Both the position numbers and the translations under genes were made by a program. 64,000 nucleotides of DNA, taken from NCBI GenBank assembly GCA_900708905.1, contig CAADRB010000059.1:1408665-1472664 (forward strand), given 5' to 3'. The stretch comes from Hymenolepis diminuta (taxonomy: Eukaryota > Platyhelminthes > Cestoda > Cyclophyllidea > Hymenolepididae). Below are positions 49,734 through 61,675 of this stretch, piece after piece. Every line of letters starts with the position of its first letter. Positions within the stretch are counted from its first letter, which is position 1. The notes under the pieces were generated by a model. The model ran no database searches. It was not told the origin of the DNA and was given only the letters and a program-made list of their open reading frames with translations.

Positions 49734-52700
49734 GACCGTTTGTATCTGAATAATTTTTGCAAAATTGATTTTGCTGCATACGATCAAGAACGTTATTAAC
49801 TGATATTCTGATCAAAATGATTGCTTACGAAAATGTGTCATGTTTCATATTTTTTTATTTTTTTTAAGTAGAAAACCACGGCTTACTCAGCTATAGTGAG
49901 ATTTCTATGTTTAACACAGTAATCTGCATGGTTTTAATAGCATAAAGATTCCACCCCATCTGAATCCTATGAGCAAATAAAGCTAGGTGATTTCTGTTTA
50001 TAGCAGACGTAATCTCCCATGTGAATATGGGGTTCAAGTTATAAAGATTGAACATTATGACACCACAAAGTGAAAATATAGAGTGCTCAATGTTTATGAA
50101 TTCAATCAAAATAATATTCCATCAAATAAAGGATTTCGCTGTATCATGGAAAATAATAATACCCTTTGAAAACCAACACAATTTATCTGACAAATATGAA
50201 CATAAGCAAAATAAATTAAAGCAAAAGTAAACCATTTTTCAGAAAACTCTAAAATGTGGTGTTATATAAACTAAAAATCGGCTTCTAAACTGAGCTCCGA
50301 TTGAAGAGATTCGGTTCAAATAGTTGAAGGTTTAATGCAATTCCAAATGTATGAAGCATTGTCATCAATGCCGAAAATTTCATAATTTATGCACATTTCG
50401 CTAGATTTACTTCGTGTTCGCTACCAAAGCCTTCCCATTTAAATGTCCTTTTAAAATCCGCCCTGTGTGTTCCAGTAACGCTTTCACATCTAATCATTGA
50501 AAAGAGGTCATTCGCAAACCTCGTTAACCGTGACTGAATAATTTAAAGCGGTTAACTTATCATTTGTATTTCTTATTACTTTTAGGCTTGAAATAAATTC
50601 ACGAGAAGAGACCGCTAAATTGGATTAGGTAATCAAACAGGTCAGTACAGATACATTATAATTATATAAAATGGCATCATTTTAATAACGCAGACATTCA
50701 AATTACTACGATTTAGTGCGTAGGATATTGAAATAAAATGCTAATTTGGTTAACATATTTAGGGCTTATAATGTCCAGAAAAAAGAAAATAGTTAATAGA
50801 TTAAAAGCAGTACTAGTGACAGAATGATATAAGTGTGTAGAGAAAGGAGTCTTGGAAACGTTATATGTAATCTCCGAGTTAGGACGTGTCTATAACCTTC
50901 GGATGATAAGTAATAGTTTAAATATCTATCTTTGAATGACTAATTTAGAAGTCAAAACCTGCATTCTAAATATACCAAAATTTCCTCTTCAAATAAACTG
51001 TGTAAGCAAAGTTAAATCAAAAAAGGTAAAACCTGGAAAACCAAAGAGATCAGACGCAATAATTAAGTTATTGATTAATAGATTTGCAACATTATTTCTG
51101 TGTGATTTCCTAAATCACATCGGTGCTAAGTGGTATTTACTCATAATTAGCAAAATAGCATTTATTCAGTCACGGTGACCCTATCAGTATCTATGGCCAA
51201 AAGTAAGCAGATCTCAATGTTTGGCTCAGGTCAATAAACTCTCTTAACCTATATTCATCTACCACCTACACACAATTTCGCATAATTAAAATGTAATACA
51301 ATGATGTAAATATATCCAGCATGGTAATACAATTATTTTTTAATAGATTTGACTAATTATTTCTTTTAGAAAATTTGTGTGTTATTTCGAATCAGATCGG
51401 TGCATAAGGCGGTCATTTAGGAAGTTCGAAAACCATCTAGACCTATTAGTGTCCGGGTTTTAAATAGTAGGAACTTGCATAAATGAATCTGACAAATAAC
51501 ATAATTTTGCCTATCTTCTTCAAGCTGAATGGTCTCCTAGAGCATTCGATTTTCAATTATTATTCTTCCACACTGGGGCCTTGAAATGAAATTGTTTCCT
51601 CGGTGTTAAAAAAAGCTGCTTGAAAGCTGTGAAATCCAAAATGTCCAAGTAATACCCTAAGAAAGTAACCGTGAAAAGCGGTCTTTTGAGTAGGGAGTTT
51701 AAATATGGTTTTGTGTTATCTGAGGCCAGCGTAAACCTCATTTAGATTACATATTTGAATATGTACACATAATACATATTAATATGAATTAATGCAGTTA
51801 TGTTTTCAAGTCCGTATTAATTGAATCTCAGATAAAGTTTGATTCCCATTATTTGCGTAAACTTTACCACACCTGGTTAATTAAATGTCAGACACAATCT
51901 ATCTGACACACATTTCTAAAAGAAGTAATATCGCATATAAGCTATATCAATACATTAATAATCCCACTTGATTAATTGTTCTTGAAGCGTCAGATCTTTA
52001 TCTAGCGCCTTTTTTTCCAAATAACCATTCAACTACATCTTAAAGATGTTTCTGCAATACTTAGGGAGAAGTGGCCCTGATTACTTGTTGGTTCAGGCGG
52101 ATCGTTATGGCTCGGTATAAGAAGTTATCTCTTCCGCCCAATTTTGTTAGCTTTAATTGTTACAACGGTACTGAAAAGACACCTAATAAGTCGGCAATTT
52201 AATCTTCAGACAACTTCCCTTCTATGTACGGGGATGGCAAAAGAATATTAGAAAAATCCGGTACCTCAAGAATAACTTTCATTTACCCAATTTTATGAGC
52301 TTAAATCAGTCTTGTATCATTTTCATTATGAAAACACCAGAGGTCTGGTTTAGTTGAATTATCATATTTTTTATTTACAATTATGTGCTGAAATATGGAT
52401 GGCTATTGAAAATATACACATTTTTGTCGAAAAGGTTATTATCAAGTTCACTTAATTAAACAGATGATTAGTTAATGTTCGAATTACAAATAAGACTTAA
52501 AGATGCCTAACTTTAAAAAAAACAGTAACCGATTTAAGAGGAGGGTGAAATAGGTCTTTTGTGAAGGGTTAGGATAGTTCTGTAGCTTGAGTTTAGAGTG
52601 GGCCTCTTTATGCTTACCATCTTCAGGATATGTGAGAAGTTACTTTTCATTGGTGAGTATTTTTCGAGACAGTTGAGTAAAATTGTGCTAATTTTTATGA

Positions 52701-54649
52701 AAGAAGATTTGAATATATTTGTAGCTTCATGATCATATTTTATATGATCCAGATCTAAGTGATCTGATGTCAGAAAAAAGGGTGACATCTTAAATCGCAG
52801 GACTTAAAGAAAAAGTAATTGAACTAGTCCTCTCTTTGTTTTAGTAGAGCGTTTAGTCTATATAAGCAAATAAGAGTAAACATTCATTACCTCTGTGATT
52901 TATTTTATTAATATTCCAGGTTTAAATAAATACATTTACTCTCATATCTCTACTCACTTACATTGTAAACCCGACGTGCATTATGATCCCTAAAAAAGAT
53001 GCTTTAACGGGATATTTAAAGAATACTACTGGTGATTTGCCAGAAGAGAGTATTAAGATCCAAGATTAAGATTAGCTAAATTCAATTTTGTATGAAAAGT
53101 TCCTTTGTCCTATTATAAGATTTTACTGTAATCCACATAGGTTATGCTCCAAAGAATTTATTTATAGTATTTATGAATATTGCAGATTAAATAACAATGC
53201 TCCGTTTAATAATCATCTATCAGAATTAAATCTCAACTCTGGTTTATTCAAGTTAATTCTGGGTAAAGCGTCGGAATTTTTCTAAAGGTTTCTTTAATTG
53301 GTAGGATTTTTCTCCTTTCGGAATTTTTTACTCCCTTATTAACTGCGAGGCTAGTTGCAACTTTGAATTTGGAACTCGTTCGGAAGCACATACCTGAACG
53401 CGAACTAACATGGGAGAACATTGACCAGTGGGTGTTTGACATGTTGGAAAATACTCATTTTCAGATCCTTATGTGGGAAAGGACAGTGACCATTGTGATT
53501 CACTTCCTTTCATCTGCGTGCATCTTTTAACATTCATACTCTTAAAGACCTTTATGCTTTTTTCATTCTCTCGTGCTTCTTCTATAGGATATTGCCTAAT
53601 ACATATTTATTTAGACCACCCTTCATACACTATCTGAAAACAGTCTGCCATCTGTCAGCAGACATTCCACTTTCGATTCAGATTGTCAATTAAGACCGTC
53701 TGCATTTCAATGCTTTAATCAAGGCAACTAAGATACTAGCATATTAAAATTTCCTAGCAGAACTAGGTAGTCTTAGGTAAATACAAGTAATAGTAGATGA
53801 TCTCTTTCCTTTTCGCGATTTGTCAGCGAAAAATGTCCCTTCATAAGGACACGTGAATGAGAGCTTTTGAAAAACGATGATATATGAGCGTCTATGTTAA
53901 ATAATTTAGAAGTTAGAAATACAGGCAAGACAAGTGCTTCCAAGATAACATTTATTAAGGCATTAAGTGTTCGCGTAGCTGTATTCACAGTCAATACGTA
54001 GTTTTCGTTGAATTCAAGAAGACGATAGACACTGAGTGACATTAAATGAAAGTTTATTATATTAATAATGCATTTTGTTTCAAGAATCAGCAAAATTGAG
54101 ATTAATTGCAACATTAATGAGCAATCAGTAAGCTTACTCTAGTGAAACTTGCTGGTTAATGCATAAAACTGACATTGTTCATAAGAAAAATTATAACTGA
54201 TGTATTGACCATAAGACAGTATTTGACTTTTCCTTCAGATTTTACTGCCTAAATGAATATTGAATCGGCTTAACAGGACAAATTCCATTTTGCCAAATAA
54301 GAGACAAGTGGCCAATCTGAAAATCCTTCTTATCGTAGTTTTATCTTAAACCTAACGACCATTTAATATTAACGCTTACTGACTGCATAAATCGATTTGA
54401 TTTGAGTAAAATGCGGATGGCAAGCTCAAACGCATAAGAATGAACCCAATCCCTTTCCGTGCTGCTGGAAGATATAATATTTATTTCCCTCAGCTTCCAA
54501 TATTTCTATAAACAAAAATGCAATTTCCTTCTTAATTCACCACTGATGAAAACTTTTTGCAATTATTCCTATTTGTTTAAGCCGATACCGATTGAGTTTG
54601 CTTTCGTTAGTATACGCGTGTTCATCATGTGAGGTTTCCTATGTTCTGG

Positions 54650-54770
54650 TTTGGGTTATTAGCCTCCGTGTTAAGTTGCTATATAACCGAGATTTCTAGA
54701 TTGGTTTGCTCTGCGAGATTACTACTGAGACTTCTAGTCTGTCACGTTATAACAGTACCAAACTGGAAAA
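54650..54770. repeat. Short hairpin-ended repeat, second copy
   Basis: This matches the repeat nested in the Gypsy element (10924-11050) in the same orientation: GTGTTAAGTTGCTATATAACCGAG, shared at most positions, TTTCTAGATTG, and CTCTGCGAGATT, then GTTATAACAG at the end. Diverged inverted ends (GTTGCTATATAAC and rc of CACGTTATAACA) are again present. It has no coding capacity. Confidence 0.5.
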
Positions 54771-57614
54771 TTCAATTAACAGGTTCAGCCTTTAGTAAAA
54801 TGAGATTGACTTATTTCATACAAAACTCATGTGTTAGTAGACATATTTCACAATAAATAGCATACTTCTTTTCAATTTCTCAATATTATTTGCTTCTTTA
54901 CGTAATAGCAATTGCTTCTGCATTGATCTGAATCATAATTTTGTTCAATTAATCAGAGAATGTTTTTTTCCACATTTATTTAATATTTAAATGGTGTTTG
55001 AGCAGGGTAGAATGGGGAATTTAACATTGCAGTTTCCTTAAGGGAAAGAGCAGTAAAATATGATTATTTTTACACAACCCTGGTTGTAATCAAGGCCATG
55101 ATCTTACTTGACAATTTAGTTCCGATAAGGTTCTACTGTTCGGAACGATTGTGAGATAATGTGATCTTGACTTCATATCAAGGTTTTCCACTAATTTAGG
55201 GTCACATTGTAAAAATTCAAAAAATTATAATTATTTTATTAATATCAAATGGCAGCATAGATGTCAATAATAATATTTTAAAGATAGGATTTCATTTGCT
55301 TTATAAGTGAGTACTGAGCTCAAATTTGTAGTTTTTATAATGTGAAACGTATATACAAACCTTAAAATGCAAGATTTAATGGTAGAGGACTGCGTTATGT
55401 TATTTGCAAAAAACTAGAAGGCAGTTTCATAGTAAACATTTTTAACTCTCTTACATAATTTGAAAATATTTCACCGCGGTGCGGAAGATATGTGAATCCG
55501 CAGTTTTAACTTTTAATTGCTCAATTTTATTAATTTTTAATTAGAAAAACATTAAAATAAATAATAATTAATAACTTGTATGACTAATTGTAGATTACAC
55601 ATTGCTATTCCACCACTTTTTCATTATTTTACTTAATCCCATGAAGCTCAGTTAGCTTCAAATCAATAGCTGTTTCGTTCATTTTCCGCTAGTTTATTGA
55701 AAACAGTTTATAATTGGAGAATAAGTCATCTAATGGAATGGAAATACCAAGTCAAAAGAAAGTGATTTTTTTAAATTTCAAATCGACTTCAACTTTATCA
55801 TCCAGATCATTATAACAAATGTTTAAACATTCATATTTGTTTAAAGCGTTTGTTTAGAGTAATATCAGAAAGAATTTAAAGAAAAAAATGGCCCAAATAT
55901 TTTTATCATCTTAGTAAATCCTTGTAATTATCTCGCTTAAGGACAACAATTTTAGCAATATCTCATTGTGGTAAAGCCTGTTAGCACAAGTAGTGTCAAA
56001 GTATGGGCCAATTGAATGGAACCGAGAAAAAAAAAGTGATTTTAAGTTTTTCGGTTCTCGGCAATATTCATTTGTGTAATTGTATTCAGAAGACAAGACT
56101 GTTTAAAAATTTTGGAATAGGCATAATAAAAGTGTTAAGGTTATAATTGTTCTTGCGCATTTCAAATAGATTTCTGAGTGATTTTTTGATCGAAAGCGAT
56201 GACAGTTTTAAAGAATCTGCAAGTATACCAAAAAATCATGATTTTTCCACTTCATATATTGACAAAAGGAGTCCAAAGAGGTGAAGAAGTTACCCTGATT
56301 AAAATGCACTATAAATGAAAGGGAAAGGAGAATGGGAGATAAGGATCATAAAATTGGTCTTCTCAAAGGTATAGTAGAGTTGGAAAAGCCAGTACCTCTC
56401 GCTCAGAAAATCAATTTTTATTAATTTAAGCAGTGGCTTTGCCAATCGTAGCAAGACTTTAACTGATTTTATCATTAACAAAATCACTAAGAAGCCTTTG
56501 TTCACTGAACCCTTGGCTACTTCGGTTTTACTGAGTAAAGAGATTCCAGAAGAAGTTTATTGCAATATAATTTAACAAATTTATAATGGAAGACGCAATC
56601 TCTAAAAAATGATGTTGATTGATCTTAATCAATACAAAATAATTGCTAATGACGTCGAAAAAATAAATAATTAAACTGATTGCTAAAAATAGATCCTTTT
56701 ATTCTATCTGCAATGAGTTGAGTTACAAAATAGGACCCGGAAAATGCAACTGTTTTTCATATTTTCGCCGCATTCCAGTGAGAAGACAGATGTGAAGTGC
56801 AAGAGCCACATTCGCAAAAACCAAGGCATCGTGAGATATAATTCAAAATAACGCTGTGGTGTTTATTCTTCCCGCACTTATAAAAGCCTGCAAATGTTCA
56901 AATACAAATTGGATCATTTGGATCAAAATATATGTGAAAAAGACAACTTCAGTTGCATTTACAACCCCGTTAGAAATTTAGCTGACCAGGCTCGTGCCAT
57001 TGAATGAATTCCACTAGCAGAAATTTATTAATTCTCCTTAGAGAATCAAAAAGTGTTCCATTTCACTTTAGTTAAGGTTATCAGCCCTCATTTATCAATA
57101 TTTACTGCATAATTGTGTGTTCAGTAGTAAAATACCTCAGAATACATGTATTCTGCTAGAAGAATGTCAGTAATTTAAAACGCAGATATTCTGATTCATT
57201 ATTTACATAAAAACTTCTTAGTTTAAGGACGCGCATCTTGTTAAACTGGGGTCGCTTCGACGAATATGTGTTAAACCTACTGGTTCAGCAAGAATCTACA
57301 TCAGAGATTTAGTTTTTTTATAGAATATTAATGGCCTGATTTGCTATTTTCTGTCTATTTCATATTTAAAAGTTATAATTGATATTCCTTTGATGTTGGA
57401 TGTTATACCGAAATTTAGTTGACCATCTTTGAGCAATAATTTAAGCAACATAGCTACTACTAGTCCTTACGCATTAACATTCATCATAACTCAGGAAAGC
57501 TAAGTCCGAATTGATACACTTTTGATGTCTGGGTTGAGTTAGGTCCATTAAGTTAGCATTGTCGTGGATTTCGTCTTAGCCCATCTCTGTAGCAACGATT
57601 TTCGTAATTTTTAG

Positions 57615-57774
57615 ATTTAAACAAATTTCGTAGCCACTCCTCTTGGCCTGCTGGTGATGGACAAATTAGCAGACGTTCAATTTGTCATACAGCAGCAGTT
57701 TCACCACAGCACCACGATGAGGTGGGAGCTGGCGATAGCTGTGGGGAAGAGGGTCCTGAAAAGGACCGTGGTAC
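57615..57774 (+). CDS. Isolated candidate exon (160 bases, plus strand)
   Basis: Acceptor GTAATTTTTAG precedes and donor GTAAGC follows (another, GTACGT, lies four bases earlier). One frame is fully open: FRSHSSWPAGDGQ, then ISRRSICHTAAVSPQHHDE, then VGAGDSCGEEGPEKDRG. The segment is clearly GC-richer than its flanks and reads like a disordered, charged linker of a larger protein. No partner exons were identified. A following acceptor near 57898 would add a few residues and a stop. The family is unknown. Confidence 0.38.
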
Positions 57775-58606
57775 GTAAGCATACCTCTATAAACAAAAAT
57801 AAAATAATCAGTTTTTGGAATTTCAAGCTTTCTCAGTTACAACAATTTCACATACAAGAATCAAGGCGATATATTTACAGAGGCTTAATTTTCTTGAGCA
57901 TTGGAAAGAATACTGCCATCTGAGCTTAAGATGAGCAGTTTCTCATCTCCTCCTTGGGCTCATGGAACCATTTTGGATTAAATCCACGGAGGTCGGAAAC
58001 TGATTCCTACAGATGTTAGAGTGCCTTGAAGTTATTGATGATAGTCCTCTCTGAATTTATATTCTTTGGAAATTCCAGTTTTATCTGAAAATGAAAAAAA
58101 TATTTTTAAGTAAAATATTCTGATGCATAAGAACAGGTATGTCAAAATAAAACCTTTAGCGGATATAAAAGGAAATATTTCTTTGATAACTTTACCGTTC
58201 TAGGAGATGGGATCTATTGCAAGTGCTGGTATAGCACTACTATCAAAAATTTTAAGTTATAAAGCGAATTTGTAATATATTGCGTTATCCTATTTGAAAA
58301 ACTATTTCTCTACAGGCCTACGTACAACATTTACAAACCCAAACTGAGCATTTGAATGCGTTCCACAAGAAGGATAACATACAAATCCTAAAACATAACT
58401 CGGATGTGACCTAACTTATTCCGCTAACCACCACTTCTTAAGTGCTAGATACTTAAACATTCTAATTTTGGTGATCCCATCTCCTATTTGAAAGACTTAA
58501 GGATGGATCTTTCGGAGAAGAAGTAGCCTGCGGGAGATTTCGAAACAGGCGAAATGGAAGGATCGATGTCGGAGTAAATAGATCGTGCTGAAATAAAATG
58601 CAGGGG
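57775..58606. other. Intergenic, nothing recognised
   Basis: AT-rich with no convincing exon. It separates the plus-strand candidate exon from the 3' end of the minus-strand zinc-finger gene. Confidence 0.4.
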
Positions 58607-61600
58607 TTAGGTAAAATAAAGAGCTAACTTATTTAAGTTAAAGGAAAGATAATTGCCTGTTTGAATTGCAGGTTGGAGTTTGTTACAGCCATCAGCAGAA
58701 ACATCTGATCTGATGTTCTCTTGTGCTGGCTTTAGCCTGCTAGGTTGTTGAAGATCCATTGGAGTTGGAAGAATATTTGAAGTGTTGGTTTCTCCGACTG
58801 CCAACTTATCCTTCGTTTTTTCCTCTGACGATTCTGAACAAAATTTAAAAGTAATCTTGTATGTGGAAAACTTACCATGCTTGCGATTAATGTGCGCTTT
58901 AAGAGAACCCTTTGTGGTGAAGGCACTTGAACAAAGGTTACATTTGTAGGGCTTCTCCTTACTGTGAACATACTCATGGCTCCTTAATCTAAGCTCGGTG
59001 GGGAACCCCTTAGCACAAACTGCACAGATAAAGGGAAAATTCCCAGTGTGACTGTACCTATGGCGTTCTAGAATACCTGGTGTCAAAAAACTTGCTCCAC
59101 ACTCTGTACACCTATGATTAGATATCTAAAACAGGAAGAAAATTGGTAAATTATTCAAATGCAGATAATATCACGCCTACCTTCATATGTATTTTCTTAA
59201 CGTGATTGCAGCAGTTCGATGCAGCCTGGAATCCCTTACCACAATGCTTACAGATGTACGGCCTTTCCCCAGTATGTGTGCGTTCGTGATCTACTAATGC
59301 ACCCTTAGTCGCAAAACGACTATTGCAATGTGAACATGGAAATGGTCTTTCTCCAGTATGAGTACGTATATGTCTATTGAGTAGAGATGGCCGATCAAAT
59401 CTTTTATGGCAGTAGCTACACTCATTCATTTTCCTATCTAACTTCACCCTTCGATGTCTAACTACGCTTGACCCCGGTGTCTGAACAACTTGTGAGAGCC
59501 TCTCTGGATTCCTATTGTTTAATGGTGTCGACGTGGTTGCAGTTGCTGAAGAAGGCGCCTAAATTATTTGGTTAAACATTAAATCAATAAGATAACTCCA
59601 TACGACTAGCGACGTGTTTTCTTGATTGGATTGAAGTTGGCCTTCTAAAGCCGAGGTGCTTGCCGTTCCAACTCCACTGTCTGTTTGAGTAGATTGACTC
59701 TGCATTGAATACTTGTCATCATTTAGCCTTTCATTTTCACCACCTGCAGGCGTGTAATCGACGTCTCGAACGATCTCCGCTTCCGACTAGAGGGGAGAAA
59801 TTCATTGCTTATGTGGTCAGATTTGGTTTTAATGAATATCGAGGGGACAAGTAATTTTTTATTTAATTAAATGAAATCGAATGATAGTAATATTGAAAGT
59901 GGGTTTCGTTAGTTGATGTCGGATTAATAAGATACTACAAAAATAATTTAAACGTATGCCACCTCATGACAGAGTTTAATTTAAAATTAAATTTTTATCA
60001 GATTTTTCAGACCTGTTAGTGGTTGAAATTATCGTAGGTCACTGAATTAAATGACCTGGTCAACAAATTTGGGCCACGATCTCTCTTAAAGTGATGTCCA
60101 TTATGAAAAATTGTAGGAAGATATTAATGATTCCTTATTTTGACTCTCATTTTATATAATAATTATAACAATTGATCCATTGTTTGGAGACCACTTTAGT
60201 CAACATTATCAATAGATCATCAGATTAAATTTTCAATCAAATATTCAAAGATACACTGAGAGCGTAAAAGATTTCATCTACCTTGAAAAAGAGAAACTCA
60301 TTAAAATTAGGTGTTGAACCAGTTGATTACAAGTTAAATACACATAGTTTGATCAACATTCTCATTTGGAGAAGTTTTAGAGAAAATGGTATAATAAACA
60401 AGTGAACTACAATAACAATTAAAAACTTAACAAACAATAAATATAACACAACCATTGGTGAAATCAGCCCACTGAATAACTGCTTGTAATATGCGTTACT
60501 CAGATTGAATTTCCTAAGGGCCTCAAAGTTTGCTTCGAGGTCAGACCGAAACACGATTTCTTACACCTTATATTATTGTCTATCCAATGGGCCATTTCCA
60601 GGAAAAACATAAAAATCACTTAAGTTAATCGATATTTGACCTTTTAAATCTCAACCTGCACGTGAAATTGTACATTATTGTTAATTTTAATGAGTGACCT
60701 TAAATTAACACATAATGAAACATGGGGAATTAATTTACTGGAAAATTGTTAACAGGCACACCATTTTATTTGAAATAAAAAAGAATCATGCTTGCTTCAG
60801 TGTGCTATTAGCTTACTAACATTAGAAAATCCATTACAAATTTTGATTAGATAAAGTAAATTTGCAATTGTAAAGAGTAACTGGAAAGAATATGCCTATC
60901 GGAAAATCTGCACGTTAAATCCGAGTGCAGTAAAAACATTTACTGAACAGAGAAGCTATTTTTTGAAGTAAAGCTGGGTAAAATTTAATCCGACGCTAAA
61001 AATAAATAAGACAAGCGTGACTCCAATAAAAATGTTTTGGTTAATTTGTAGCCAAAGTAATATCTGATTGCTCCATTGAAATCTCAAATCAATCACATAT
61101 GGTGCAGTCTAAGGTCGATTTTAACTAGTGCAGCTGAACTACTTGATGGGTAGGTAATAAACAATCTTATTCACGTTGTCTTAAAATAACGCCTCCAAGA
61201 AATACCTAGTATAGGGTCTGGATCTATGCACCGTAGCATGGAAGTTTGATAGTGCTTAGTGTTAAAAGAATAATACATCTTGAAGATTAAACTTTACAAT
61301 TTGTGCTACTATCGTAGGCCAAGCACTTATTGTGTCTTTTGCCGATGATAGCTAGCACTTTCCGTTCTAATTTACGATCACGGTACTTTCCGTGGAAGAA
61401 TGTCTGGAAGTAAAAGTGCGTGAAATAATAATGGACAATCTCTAAATTGTCAAGATTTCATTTGTGGAATTAGTCCAATAAAGCCACTGGTTTGCTTTAG
61501 CATTCACAATTTCTACGCAATTCACAGTGCGCTTTCAATATTCAACATATACTCGCTTTAAAATTACATTGACTAAAAGTATACAAAAATGCAGAGCACT

Positions 61601-61675
61601 CACGTTCGAAAATTCATGAAGAACTGGCGGAGAATCGGGTAATCCCAAAATCTTTCTAATTGTAAAATTAGCCAT
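58607..61675 (-). CDS. Six-finger C2H2 transcription factor with N-terminal eh1-like motif
   Basis: The five exons on the minus strand are 61675-61604, 59786-59607, 59558-59181, 59125-58876 and 58833-58607, and all phases agree (368 residues). Exon 1 starts at ATG 61675 and carries FTIRKILGLP at residues 4-13. This matches the eh1/TN type of Groucho-binding motif (F-x-I-x-x-I-L-x-L-P) and suggests a transcriptional repressor. Exon 2 (25-84) is acidic and Ser/Thr-rich. Exon 3 carries fingers 1-3 and exon 4 fingers 4-6 (about 130-293), all C2H2, with TGERP(F/Y) linkers between the first three. The tail is polar. Assignment of exon 1 rests on ATG, donor GTGAGT and phase, across an intron of 1.8 kb. 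Intron 4 has only 42 bases and is in frame. The eh1-plus-six-fingers plan recalls FEZF, but the finger sequences do not match it, so no symbol is given. Confidence 0.82.
59787..61603 (-). other. Intron 1 of the six-finger gene
   Basis: This 1.8-kb intron has donor GTGAGT and acceptor TTTCTCCCCTCTAG. A minus-strand reading at 60554-60480 (RSDLEANFEALRKF) is protein-like, but its phase and splice sites are unproven, so it is not included as an exon. The segments near 60700 and 61430-61500 are repeat copies. Confidence 0.6.
60705..61510 (+). repeat. Repeat segments shared with 63430-64000
   Basis: GTGACCTTAAATTAACACATAA (60706 on) resembles ATGACCTTAAATTAACACGTAA at 63438. The run AAATAATAATGGACAATC, then TCAAGATTTCATTTG and GGAATTAGTCCAATAAAG (61423-61483), resembles the end of the window (AAATAATAATGTGAAACC, CCAGATTTCATTTTC, GGAATTAGCTCAATAAAA). 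The order is conserved at similar spacing, so this is a diverged direct repeat interrupted by unrelated sequence. Confidence 0.45.

Larger units (their letters stand above)
47191..57614. other. Gene-poor 10-kb stretch
   Basis: This is AT-rich throughout. Readings at 48367-48570, 50936-51178, 52534-52788, 53088-53442 and 53773-54114 have no recognisable domain and no convincing splice sites. Structured items are a small hairpin at 49657-49733 and a repeat copy at 54650-54770. An imperfect stem lies near 56017-56057 (GAACCGAGAAAAA against TTTTTCGGTTC). Two weakly similar segments near 51080-51130 and 51360-51415 share ATCACATCGGTGCTAAG / AATCAGATCGGTGCATAAG. Confidence 0.45.
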
